Origin: Ehretia macrophylla
Lineage: Eukaryota > Streptophyta > Magnoliopsida > Boraginales > Ehretiaceae
DNA length: 64,000 nt
Assembly: GCA_037974665.1 (NCBI GenBank)
Contig: CM075765.1
Location: 18,179,648 to 18,243,647 of the forward strand
Direction of reading: 5' to 3'
Part shown: positions 1 to 10,033 of the stretch, piece after piece
How positions within the stretch are numbered: position 1 is the first letter of the stretch
Layout of the letters: every line of letters starts with the position of its first letter
Program-made: the position numbers and the translations under genes
The notes under the pieces: model-generated
Seen by the model: only the letters and a program-made list of their open reading frames with translations
What the model was told of the DNA's origin: nothing
Databases searched by the model: none

Positions 1-552
1 AATTACTAAAACAAAACAATACCATAATCGCATCCATTTTTTATTGAGCGTAAATGGATATCAAATTTACTTTATTTGACAACTAAATTGTGTTTGGTTA
101 TATTTTTACTCTTGCAGTTTTAATACATTAGAGCCAAACATAGAAAGAAAGAAAGAAAAAAATGAAAAAACCTGTAGCGGCAAACTAAAGAGAACTAGCT
201 AGGATAGTGCTAAGCTTAATCATACAACTGGCTATTTCGGCTAGTGGTATGATTCTCGTTTTAGATACGAAAGATTTTGAGATAAATTTTTTTGTATAAT
301 ATGTTAAGTGATATAAATAAGTTAGGCCTGAATTGATTTAAAAAGTAAATAAATAAAAAAATGTCCATAGTCCACATGATAAGAATAGACATTACATGTT
401 TTCACACTCAAACACGAAATGTCCTCCGCACCATTTCTCAAACTTGCCTACGTCCTAATCTCCAAAGGAGACACTCTCACTATTGAATTACTAGAACAAA
501 ATAGTACCATAAGTAAACCTAAGTTTGCTCGAGGGCATGGTCATCTAACAAA
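1..552. other. Intergenic, no gene seen
   Basis: No open frame or gene motif can be supported here. Positions 1-27 recur with a few changes at 486-512, so a short direct repeat of about 485 bp period is present. The rest is AT-rich single-copy-looking sequence. Confidence 0.6.
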
Positions 553-880
553 AATTAGGATCAAACGTTTACTACTAGACTAAAAGCTTAAGTTATTAGC
601 AGATGCACAATTTATTTCTTATAGTGGCAGCGTAGAGTCCCACGTTTATGCATGTTGCGGGTGGGTCTGAGGAGCTTTACAGTGCTCAAGGCACACTGAC
701 ATAATGGATTGTCAAGTAGCTATACCGCGCCCGTATGTAATAGTAAATCCATATGGTGTTCGTTTTCCCCCCATAAGACCACAATTTCCCTCCTAATGAA
801 ACCCGGGACATTCGAACGTGCAACCTTGCTTTGATACCAATTTTTAGAATCAAACGTTTGACACTAGGTTAAATTCGAAC
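553..880 (-). mobile_element. TRIM-like LTR relic (degenerate)
   Basis: Both edges carry related sequence: a TCAAACGTTT motif at 561-570 and 850-859, each followed by ACTAG-like and TAAA-like words, as expected for remnants of two terminal repeats. The reverse complement of 828-839 reads TGGTATCAAAGC, one change from the initiator-tRNA-Met primer site TGGTATCAGAGC used by many plant LTR elements. Between them is a non-coding stretch. This fits a short non-autonomous LTR element on the minus strand. The terminal repeats are too short and diverged to bound exactly, so it could also be an old solo fragment. Confidence 0.4.
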
Positions 881-1560
881 CACGATTTTGGTATTCTTCA
901 TACCTTAAGATAGGTGTCTATTTACGGCTGTTATCATGCAATTGTGGAATTAGGATCCTTCGTTAGTTACTTTATCTCTTAGCGATTAGGAGATGAAATT
1001 CTGCATCATAAATGAATTAATTTTGATCGTGGATTTTAAAATTTAGTTTTTCTCTTTTGATCCCTTTTTTTCCTCCTTTTTCTTTCCTCTCAATATCAAC
1101 TATTTAATATGCAATGAATGGTTAGGATTTTAGTTCTAGTCATTATGAAACAAAAGTGATTAAGAGAGAGTGGTACTCTAGTAATTGATTCATGAATTAC
1201 CAATGGAACAACATCTTTTACGTGCAATTGTGAACCGTCTAAAATGAATATTTTTTATTGCTGATTTAAGTTAGCATTTCCATGTGAGCAGTAACTTTAA
1301 ACTATTGAAAGTTTTAGCATTTTCGTTAATCTGAACCATGATAGGGTTTGCCACCAAAAAAAGAACCATGAGAGGTTTCATGCATATGTCACGTCTATTC
1401 CAAAAATGTGCTCACACTTTAAACCATTGGAAGTTTTAGCATTTTTGTTAATCTGAACCATGATAGAGTTCATGCATCTGTCACATTTATTAATTCCAAG
1501 AATGTTTCAAAACTGATTTGGTGTGATTTTAATTTTTTTCTCAAAATTTTAGCATATTTG
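881..1560 (+). repeat. Duplicated GDSL-upstream block, copy A
   Basis: This stretch is collinear with 4,770-5,326, the sequence just upstream of the GDSL pseudogene palindrome. Shared landmarks in the same order are a GTGCAATTGT word, an 'AATGAAATT'-like word, a TTAGGATTT/TTAAGATTT word, then TTTTAGCATTTTTGTT and a TTCATGCATCT word. No gene follows this copy, so it is an orphan duplicated promoter region. Confidence 0.6.
1294..1540. repeat. Imperfect tandem repeat, about 122-bp period
   Basis: The unit starting ACTTTAAACTATTGAAAG at 1,294 restarts as ACTTTAAACCATTGGAAG at 1,416. Both continue through TTTTAGCATTTT, AATCTGAACCATGATAG and a CATGCAT-CTGTCAC-like stretch. It lies inside the duplicated upstream block. 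The corresponding region near 5,200 has only one unit, so the tandem arose in this copy. Confidence 0.75.
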
Positions 1561-4180
1561 GAAAAAGGTAAGGTTGGCATGATGTCAAAGTAACGGTCCT
1601 CCTTTTCAAAGGGTTTTGTTTTATTTGACCATTTACTGTTTCACAACAAAATCAACAAAGGGGATATTTTTCTCGACAACCAAATTATAAATAAAGGTGT
1701 TTTCATATTTTGGATGTTAAGTACAGGTGTTTTAGTTTATACGGATGATTTTTTTTTTTTTTTAAATACGACAACAATAATTCATCAGCCATATGCAAGA
1801 GCAAAGTTGTCAAGGCATTTATATTTGTAGGTCGTCAATGCATCAAATGTATTATACTATGTGTTAAGAGTTTTGTACTATTTGTATTTTATGACCACAA
1901 TACACGTGGGCAAAGTTGTCAAGACAGGCGTAAGTTGTTTAATGCATTAAATATATTGTATTATGTGCTAAAAACTTTATACCTTTCTTTTTATGACTAT
2001 AATGCCCTTCTTCTAATTGATTTTTGTGACTGGAATCTGATATCATATTTCACTAATTTCACACTTCTCTCTCTTCACACGTTTTCTACCTTTCTCTCTC
2101 TATATTTTTCTCTCTACACTGCATCAGGTTAGTGAATACTTCTCTTTCTTTTTTTTTTAATTCTTTTTCTCTCATCAGAGTAGCTTTGTGGATGTGTTGT
2201 GGGTTGCCTGTGTGGGTGTGTGCCATGGTGGTGTGTGTGCGCGAAGAGAGTGTGTGTGTATGTGTGGGGTGGTGCTGGTGGAGGGATGTGTGTGTGACCT
2301 GAGAGGCTTTATTCTTGTTTTGTTTCATGTATGCATTTTTTTTCTCTTTTATTTTTCAAAATCTCTTAGGTTGTGGAAGCAAGATTTGTTTTTTATATAA
2401 GAAAAATTGTCTTTTTTTCGTCTTTATTCTTGTTTGGTTAACATTAAAAAAACTATATAGTGATAACAAAACTAACTGTTTTCCTTATTATTCTACTTTT
2501 TCCCCCTTTTTTTTAGAGTTTTTAACATATTTGGTTAGAAAAAATATTATCAAAAAGTTGAAATTTATTTATTTTTGTTTAAAGTGCTTGACGTTTTCGT
2601 GATTGGTTTTTTAGGTTTGGTGGGATGTTATTGTAAGTTTCTGTAAAAAGATTGAATTTTTTTGGTGGGTACGCTACACAAATTGAATCAAGGTAGTAAT
2701 TTCTGATGCATAAACATAGTGGTTATGTATTCTCTGAAATTGCTAAGCATATCAATTGAATTCGCATTTAAAAAACTGAACTTTGAAAGCTGAAACTCTT
2801 GATGAACTAATCATAAATGAGGATTAGTTTATTGTTGTCAAAATGAGTGCTTTTTGAAGCATACGAACAAAAGATGGCATCTTTTTATAATCTATTCATA
2901 CAGACTCCTGTTAGCTCATTATTTGATTTTCTTCTTCATTTTTTTTTTTTTTTGTCCCCAGTTTGGAGAATGCATTGGAATGAGTTGAAGGTGGCAATAG
3001 CTATGGATGCTTATAATGTCTTGTTTGCACTTATTTTGTTTGTGTAATTTTTTGTAGTTATCATGGACTTTTGAGAAAGAAGGAACAAAGCTGGAGTGGC
3101 CACTCATAGGTGATACAGTAAAAGCATTATCATATATATTCAATGAAAATTTAGTAATTCTGCTATATCTGATCAATTAATTTTTTGAGTTCATCACTTT
3201 TGTACTTGCAACTGCAACAAGAATGGAATAACTTTCTCTTGTAGCTATTTTCATACTGCATTGTCACTTCTTCTTCAAACATTTAATGACTTCATGCACT
3301 TATTTACCGATGACAGACATATTCACAATTAACCTTTCTAATTAAAAGTTTACTAATATTGCAAAAATCCAAAATAGTTCAATTTATTTTTGTGGGGAAG
3401 CAGGCTCTTAAATCTTTGTTGGCGTAGTATAATGATAGTTTTCCGATCTTATATTCTTCTATGCGGTCATCATTGTTCTGCTAAAGATCACATGTGTATA
3501 TACTGATCTTGATATGTTTATTTCTATGTTTCTGGCTTTTTCTCTTCTTGTCATTGGTCTTCTTTTGTACAACGAGGTGTAATATGCTGATGAATTCTGT
3601 TTTCTCCACTTGAATTTATTGCAGAGTTTTCACTCAAATCTCAGGAGCTGATAGATGCAGTTTAATTAGACATCTATAGTTTAAGTTATTGGATTGCTCA
3701 CTAGGTAAGTCAATATGAATTTTGTTGCTTTTTGGAATCATCTTCTCACACTTATGTTCAGAAATGAATGGAGCATTTTTTTTTCTCAAGAGATATTTGC
3801 ACTGTTTGCATTTGCCTTCAATTTCTTATGTTGAGATAGGAATCTAGTTTGCCCCCAGTATTTGGAATTGTTTTGTCATATAAGTTTGATAAACAATGGT
3901 CATCCACTATTAGACTAGGACTGACTACAAATGGTGGTGGAATACACTACTCTGGACTAATTTTTTGCTTACTTAGCCACTCTTTTGTAAATCACTACCG
4001 TGTAAAAATGAATTATAAACATAATCGAGTAATTATCTATATTCTGAGATTCACAATATCATGGTGTCAATTTACTTTTTTTGGCTCATATACATGTTAT
4101 GAAATCAAAAAGTTTGCATTTAGCTCTGTATATATCTTTATAAAATAATATCATTTATGATATTTTTTTTAATGTTCGTT
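1561..4180 (+). mobile_element. Possible body of a non-autonomous Helitron
   Basis: There is no believable gene in this stretch; the open frames are short, low-complexity products of T-rich, CT-rich and GT-rich tracts (for example 2,070-2,290). It ends at a Helitron-type 3' terminus (4,188-4,219), so part of it is probably a non-coding Helitron body. I could not identify a 5' TC terminus, so the left boundary is unknown. The repeat at 1,801-2,010 may lie close to it. Confidence 0.3.
1801..2010. repeat. Diverged tandem repeat, about 109-bp period
   Basis: GCAAAGTTGTCAAG begins at 1,801 and again at 1,910. Both copies continue with an AATGCAT-AAAT word, then TATTATACTATGTG/TATTGTATTATGTG, and a TTTTATGAC-ATAAT-like end. 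The copies are clearly related but diverged. No function is visible. Confidence 0.6.
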
Positions 4181-4220
4181 GGGTTTAGCCCGTGCATATG
4201 CACGGGCAAGCTCAACTAGT
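4181..4220 (+). mobile_element. Helitron-type 3' terminus
   Basis: Positions 4,188-4,207 are a perfect 20-nt palindrome, GCCCGTGCATATGCACGGGC. Eight bases later comes CTAG at 4,216-4,219, followed by T. A GC-rich hairpin roughly 8-12 nt before a terminal CTRR, inserted at an A/T target, is the standard 3' end of a Helitron. Host sequence after the end is an (AT)n tract. The same core, GTGCATATGCAC-like, occurs in the opposite orientation at 14,011-14,026, so two family members are present. Confidence 0.7.
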
Positions 4221-4231
4221 ATATATATATC

Positions 4232-4632
4232 CCGCCTCTGCCCAAATGATTGATATGGCAGTTAGGCATCCATATATATACATACATATATATATGCACG
4301 CAAACACATGTATATATGAACCTATTTTCTGACTTGAGCAGATATGCATAGGTTTTTTTGTTAGCTTATTGTGACTATTTAAGGTTCTTGTGTTTTACTT
4401 CTTGAATGGCATAATCAATTTATGTTTTCAATACCGCCTCTGCCCAAATGATTGATATGGCAGTTAGGCATCCATATATATACATACATATATATATGCA
4501 CGCAAACACATGTATATATGAACCTATTTTCTGACTTGAGCATATATGCATAGGTTTTTTTGTTAGCTTATTGTGACTATTTAAGGTTCTTGTGTTTTAC
4601 TTCTTGAATGGCATAATCAATTTATGTTTTCA
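4232..4632. repeat. Near-perfect 202-bp tandem duplication
   Basis: The unit beginning CCGCCTCTGCCCAAATGATT at 4,232 is repeated from 4,434. By eye the two copies differ at only about one position (GCAGATATGC against GCATATATGC). Such identity means a very recent duplication, or an assembly artefact. It directly follows the Helitron end. Confidence 0.9.
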
Positions 4633-4769
4633 AATGTGTATGGGTTTCAATTGTATATCAAAAGTAACATTTTATAACAAATGCCTAAAAACTTTAGCAA
4701 AAATCAGTGGATGAGTTATGTATATATATCTAAGAGACTTTAAGGTTTCCAAGTTAGAATCTCTAAGCA

Positions 4770-5326
4770 TATACAACAAAACAAGGATCACTTGCTCATC
4801 TTCATGCCTTAAAAGAAGGTGTGCATTTGTGTCTCTAATCGTGCAATTGTTGAACTAGGATTCCCTTTTAGTCAATTGTCGCTTCGCAAAAATGAAATTT
4901 TAATCATCGACCTCATAATGATTGAATTTCAACTACCATTTTAAGATTTTAATTTTTCTCCTTTTTCCACTTCTTTCTTTACAAGTCTTAATCTCAACTG
5001 TCAAATATATGAAATAGATGGTTAAGATTTCACCCCAAGTCATTAAGAGATACAAGTGATTCGCAATATTTTATGATGACAAAGTTTTTACTAAGGTGAT
5101 CAACTCTGAGCGATGTTGGCTATATGTCCAATTATGAACGTCCAAAATGAATATGATTAACTGCAGATTTAAGTTAAGCATTTCGATGACAACAAGGCAC
5201 TTTGAAGTGTTAGAAGTTTTAGCATTTTTGTTTATCAAATCCCTCAGCCTGGTTAGATTCATGCATCTCTCATATCGTCTCAAAAAATGTTTTAGAGCTG
5301 CAAATGTTGGTCTGATTTCAATAGCA
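4770..5326 (+). repeat. GDSL-upstream block, copy B
   Basis: Non-coding stretch homologous to 881-1,560 and lying directly upstream of the GDSL pseudogene at 5,491. Short frames here (for example on the minus strand at 5,071-5,394) are not conserved between copies and look spurious. Confidence 0.55.
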
Positions 5327-5490
5327 TATTTTGCCTTTGAAGATGATTGCTTAGCCGACCTAAGAAGCCTATATATATCACTTGCATGTCTCATTTGTAA
5401 ACCATCTTAGCCAATAACAAATTCCTCGCCTTTCCTTTCCTCCATACTTAGCCAATAACAAATTCCTTTCCTCCAAAACAAACTATAACC

Positions 5491-6211
5491 ATGAATTCAC
5501 TCACTGTTGCAAAATTTGTTTATGTTCTCTACTTATCATTTCAATGGTTCTCAATCCAAAATTAGTAGAAAGTAGAGAAAAATATTGCTACTTCCCAAGA
5601 GTTTTTAACTTTGGTGATTCAGACTCTGATAGGGGAAGACAAGCTGCTACCAACCCTCCTGATATGCCTTTTAGTGATCGATCTGTTCACAAGCCTGCTG
5701 GTAGGCGAAGTGATGGATGTCTGATTATTGATTTCATGAGTATACACTATAGTCTTTGCAACAACCTTGTTTTTAACTTTTAAGGATATAATTTTCATTA
5801 TGTTGTTTTTTTTACTATTATTATTTTGTGCATTTTAAGAAGGTAGCTAGTTTCTCTTGCCTCCTGGTTATGTTCACGTAAGGATATATAGATCTGATTG
5901 CAGTAGCAATACTAAACCTAATTTTCCTTTCACTCAATAAGAGCATATTGATATGATGTCGTCCACTAGTCTGGATACCATTTGCTCAATTAATTTAACT
6001 TAACTCTATAGTCTAGCAACTAAACCATGCTCTAATTTTCACTGTTTTTAGCGAGTGATCTTATCTTTCCTAAATCCCTATTTTAATAATTCCAATGGAG
6101 GCAAATACAAGGTTGGAGCAAATTTCGCCTTTGGAGGTGCTACAATTCTACCATATCCGAGTAACACTTCTCTATATGAGGAGTATCAAGACTTTGCCAA
6201 GTTCTTCGATA
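5491..6211 (+). pseudogene. GDSL esterase/lipase pseudogene, left palindrome arm
   Basis: Partial copy of a plant GDSL esterase/lipase, a secreted serine hydrolase family. Exon 1 runs from ATG 5,491 to about 5,739 and encodes a hydrophobic leader, then FNFGDSDSD, the block I motif with the catalytic Ser, and LIIDFM before a GT donor. One C is missing near 5,560 relative to the right arm, giving a frameshift and early stop. After an intron, part of exon 2 (about 6,060-6,211) encodes GANFAFGG, a block II-like segment. Blocks III and V, with the other catalytic residues, are absent. A TATATATA box lies at 5,370-5,378. Confidence 0.85.
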
Positions 6212-6236
6212 AGTATCAGCTAGTTGCAAACAATGG

Positions 6237-6959
6237 TATCGAAGAACTTGGCAAAGTCTTGATACTCATACAGAGAAGTGCTATTCGGATATGGTAGAAT
6301 TGCAGCACCTCCAAAGGCGAAATTTGCTCCAACCTTGTATTTGCCTCCATCGGAATTATTAAAATAGGGATTTAGGAAAGACAAGGTAAGATTACTCGCT
6401 GAAAACAGTGAAAATTAGAGCACGGTTTAGTTGCTAGACGATAGAGTTAAATTAAATTAATTGAGCAAATGGTATCCAAGCTAGTGGACGACATTATATC
6501 AATATTCTCTTATTGAGTGAAAGCAAAATTAAGTTTAGTATTTCCACTGCAATCAGATCTATATATCCTTATGTGAACATAACCAGGAGGCAAGAGAAAC
6601 TAGCTACCTTCTTAAAATGCACAAAATAATAATAGTAAAAAAACAACATAATGAAGATTATATCCTTAAAAGTTAAAAACAAGGTTGTTGCAAAGAGTAT
6701 AGTGTATACCCATGAAATCAATAATTAGACATCCATCACTTAGCCTACCAGCAGGCTTGTGACCAGATCGATCACTAAAATGCATATTAGGAGGGTTAGT
6801 GGCAGCTTGTCTTCCCGTATCAGAGTTTGAATCACCAAAGTTAAAAACTCTTGGGAAGTAGCAATATTTTTCTCTACTTTCTACTAATTTTGGGATTGAG
6901 AACCATTGAAATGATAAGTAGAGAACATAAACAAATTTTGCAACAGTGAGTGAATTCAT
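6237..6959 (-). pseudogene. GDSL esterase/lipase fragment, right palindrome arm
   Basis: Inverted copy of the previous fragment. Exon 1 (6,959 to about 6,710) is uninterrupted here: start MNSLTVAKF, hydrophobic leader, FNFGDSNSDTG with the catalytic Ser, and GRLSDGCLIIDFMG ending at a GT donor. The intron follows, then the start of exon 2 up to the palindrome centre. The protein would stop after roughly 140 residues, against about 350-390 in full family members, so it cannot be a working esterase. It keeps its own TATA-like region near 7,085, so it might still be transcribed. Confidence 0.85.
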
Positions 6960-7137
6960 GGTTATAGTTTATTATGGAGGAAAGGAAAGGCAAGGAATTT
7001 GTTATTGGCTAAGTATGGAAGAAAGGAAAGGCGAGAAATTTGTTATTGGCTAAGATGGATTACAAATGAGACATGCAAGTGATATATATAGGCTTCTTAG
7101 GTCAGCTAAGCAATCATCTTCAAAGGCAAAATAATTA

Positions 7138-8145
7138 CCCATAGGCTCGTTGTTAATTATATATATATGGATTAAAGATCTTGGATAGAAAATGGCTAAA
7201 TTACCAATTTAAAAAAAATTGTAATTTGAATAAAAATAGCAAAAAAAAAAAAGAATAGCAAGTGTTGACCAAGTCATCTATATTATTTAAGACTAATCAT
7301 AAAATTCATAATTATAGGCATTATATGCTCTGGGAGCTCGATCATTTTGGATACATAATGTTGGACCAAATGGTTGCCTAAAAAACTTTATTTCGAAAAC
7401 TCTTCCACTACCTTTGGCTAAACAAAAGGATAAGGTTGAATGCGTACTACCTAACAACAATGTGGGTCAATACTTTAATAAAAAGTTGAAGGAGTCTGTT
7501 GTTAGTTTCAAAGTAGCTCTACCGTTGACTACAATCACATATGTGGACATTTATTCAATCAAATTCTCTTTGTTCAGTCGTCCTGAAAAATATGGTAAAT
7601 GACATAGAAATTGTTCGTCACTTTTTTCCTTTTCACTTTCATGATGATAAGATCTTGAGAAGTTATAGATATATTGTTCCCCACTTGTTTAAATATTGGC
7701 ATACTTGTATGCATGCGTATATTTGTATGCCATTTACCATATTTACCAGGTTGGAAAAAGAGAACTTGATGGAATAAATGTTTAGATATGCAATTGCAGA
7801 CAATGGTAGAGTTACTCTGAGACTAGCAACAAACTTCTTTTAACTTTTTATTAAAATATTGAGCCACATTGTTATAAGGTGATACGCATCCAACCTCGTC
7901 TTTCTGCCAAAGGTAGTGAAGGAGTTCACGAAACCAAATTTGGAAGGCAACTAATTGGTCCAATATTATGTATCCAAAAAGATCTAGCTCCGAGACCGTA
8001 TAATGTCTGTGATTATGAAATTTATGATTTGTCCAAAGTAGTATAATTAGTTGACTTGGTGTACTTGCTATTCTTTTATTTATTTTTATTTTTTTGTTAT
8101 TTTTGTTTTAATCCATATGCGTATAATTAACAACAAGCCTATGGG
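7138..8145. mobile_element. Long-TIR (foldback-type) element, about 1.0 kb
   Basis: The ends are inverted copies: CCCATAGGCT-GTTGTTAATTATA-like at 7,138 and its inverse ending CCTATGGG at 8,145. Homology extends inward roughly 360-400 bp on each side (to about 7,541 and from about 7,783), through shared words such as CACTACCTTTGGC and AACAATGTGG. The middle holds no transposase. I could not see a convincing target-site duplication, partly because the left end abuts the palindrome boundary at 7,133. A partial relative lies at about 40,740-41,150. The frames at 7,414-7,777 have no recognisable domain. Confidence 0.65.
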
Positions 8146-8194
8146 TTTTGTACACTTCTTTAGACAAATGTTTGTTAGGAAATTAAAGGGTGAG

Positions 8195-8672
8195 TATGCA
8201 AAATAAAATTCGTAGTATATGATATAATAAGCCAAATCAAAACGAAACACTTACTTTGAAATGTACTGCTAAGGCATCAACAAATCTGAGGACTATTACC
8301 TTAATTTCTTTGATAGTCGTACGATTTTTCAATCTGGAGTTATTGCTGTTTTACCCAATATCTATTGTGTATAGGACTCGTAAAAAATATTCTTATTTAG
8401 ACACCACTCCTGCATGCATATTTCAATAGGTCATTGGAAGCATGCATGCTTCCAATTTAACACCAGATGAGGGAAAGAGAAGGACTAACATTCTTTTACC
8501 TTTGTTTAAAACCGACTGATGCTTATCTACAAACTTAATTAGTAAAGCCTTGGACTCCTCATACAATGAAGTGTTACTTGGATATGATAGTATTGTGGAA
8601 CCCCAACTGCGAAATTTGCACCAACTTTGTATTTGGCTCCATAGGAATTATAAAAATAGGGATTTTTGCACC
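8195..8672 (-). pseudogene. GDSL exon-2 fragment and 3' flank
   Basis: On the minus strand, about 8,672-8,540 encodes a broken exon 2 of the GDSL family (a YKVGANFA segment is readable, then a frameshift). The downstream flank, 8,195-8,540, is collinear with 31,985-32,290 next to another GDSL copy; both contain CATGTACTGCTAAGGCATCA and a GGAAGCATGCATGC word. No exon 1 is found upstream, so this is an isolated tail of a gene copy. Confidence 0.7.
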
Positions 8673-9143
8673 AACTTATAGCTGAGAAGAAAGCCTTGGT
8701 TGAAGTACAGACAAATTCCGTGGGGCAATACATTCCTTTTAGGTTGTATGTTCGCCTAGGAGGCAATTATCAATTTTACAAGTCACTAGGTTATGTTTTC
8801 TAGAAAGTCAGTAATCAGAGGTGAGAGTTTGTAAGTACAGATACATCTTAAAGAAAGCCCACGGTAAACTAAATTCCACCAGAATGGAATAGAAGAAGCA
8901 GGGAGGGAAGATAACGTTATCTGCATCATTAACTCCAGACCATTTCCTCCATTCTACAGATATCTGATTGATTTATTTGGTACATGGATATAAATTTATT
9001 TGGTACATGGATATAAAGAAAAGTGAGTTGAAAAGATGATAACTTCAGACATTGTTGAAAAATTTGACATCTGAAACTAAATATAAGCATAAAAGATTAT
9101 TGATTACATAGAGGAATGTTCTGTAAAATTTTACAGGTCACTA
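8673..9143. other. Intergenic, no gene seen
   Basis: Nothing recognisable apart from short direct repeats, such as a TTTATTTGGTACATGGATATAA unit beginning at about 8,970 and again about 25 bp later. The palindrome of LRR fragments begins immediately after. Confidence 0.5.
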
Positions 9144-9316
9144 GGTTATGTATATGGTTTACATGACAGACACAGTGATGATCGTTTGTAAGGCATTCTC
9201 ATGACTTATCATATCATCGTGAGAAATTTCTTGCATGTGTCAATGCATATCTATTTTTTGAGTCTAAGTTAATGATGTTAATAAAAAAAAATGTAAACAT
9301 ATGCAGAAGACATTAA

Positions 9317-9730
9317 GGGTTTGTTTGGATTGGGAGATTTGGGGGGAAATGATTTGATTTGGGGTGATTTTGAATTCTTTGCACTTGTTTGGATTGGAAG
9401 GTTTTGAGGTTGAGTTGATTGGGGGTGATTTGTAACATCATTTTATGGGATGATTTTGCAATCACCCCAAATTGGGGTGATTTGGAGTGATTTCACTTCA
9501 TTTATTATGCAATGTCTATATTGCTCTTTTATTTATTACACTTATGCCTTTAAGAAAGGATAAAAATGTCATTTTCTTTATAAAACTTATCATTTCCTTT
9601 TCAATCCAAACAAAAAATACATATAATCATTTATGAACATTTCTTTCATAATTTTATCCAATCCAAATAAGATGTAATCCTCCTTTTCTTTTCCTTTATT
9701 ATTTTTTTCCTTTCGAATCCAAACATGCCC
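9317..9730. mobile_element. Tourist-like (PIF/Harbinger-type) MITE, 414 bp
   Basis: The ends are imperfect inverted repeats (GGGTTTGTTTGGATT at the left; AATCCAAACATGCCC at the right) and are flanked by TAA on both sides (9,314-9,316 and 9,731-9,733). A three-base TAA/TTA duplication is typical of PIF/Harbinger elements. No coding capacity. The right palindrome arm has an empty site with a single TAA near 12,518, which confirms the insertion and its limits. Confidence 0.85.
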
Positions 9731-10033
9731 TAAGAGCTACCGACAACGGTAAGTCTAGAAGAGAAAACGAAACAATAATGATTAAATCTTGAATTACTCG
9801 TTATTGGGGCTCAAAACTTGATGAACAAGAATAAAGGACTTGACTAATAAGAAACTTAGTTTAATAAAGAAACTCATAAATTCTTCAATTCAAGCCAAAA
9901 CTAGTACTTGATATAAGGGTTATTTTAAAAGTTAGATTTATTTCAACAAATGACATGGTTGGAATTGATAGCCTATTAACATGTCACAATACGGATTGTA
10001 TATGGAATTTCTTTTAGTGCTAGCTCTATATCT

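Larger units (their letters stand above)
5327..7133. repeat. 1.8-kb palindrome of GDSL-esterase gene fragments
   Basis: Left arm 5,327-6,211 and right arm 6,237-7,133 are inverted copies joined by a 25-bp spacer (6,212-6,236). The inner junction reads CTTTGCCAAGTTCTTCGATA on the left and its exact inverse on the right. The outer limits are TATTTTGCC at 5,327 and GGCAAAATA ending at 7,133. Each arm contains a TATA-like box, exon 1, an intron and part of exon 2 of a GDSL esterase, so the gene copies converge on their broken 3' ends. The arms differ by scattered substitutions and small indels. Confidence 0.92.

Noticed and set aside
2188-2400. Cys/Val-rich open frame on + and a His/Thr-rich frame on -
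   Set aside because: Product of a GT-rich tract; no domain and low complexity.
7414-7777. Two overlapping + frames (62 and 78 codons) in the long-TIR element
   Set aside because: The mirrored arm shows the same sequence without an open frame, and no motif is recognised.
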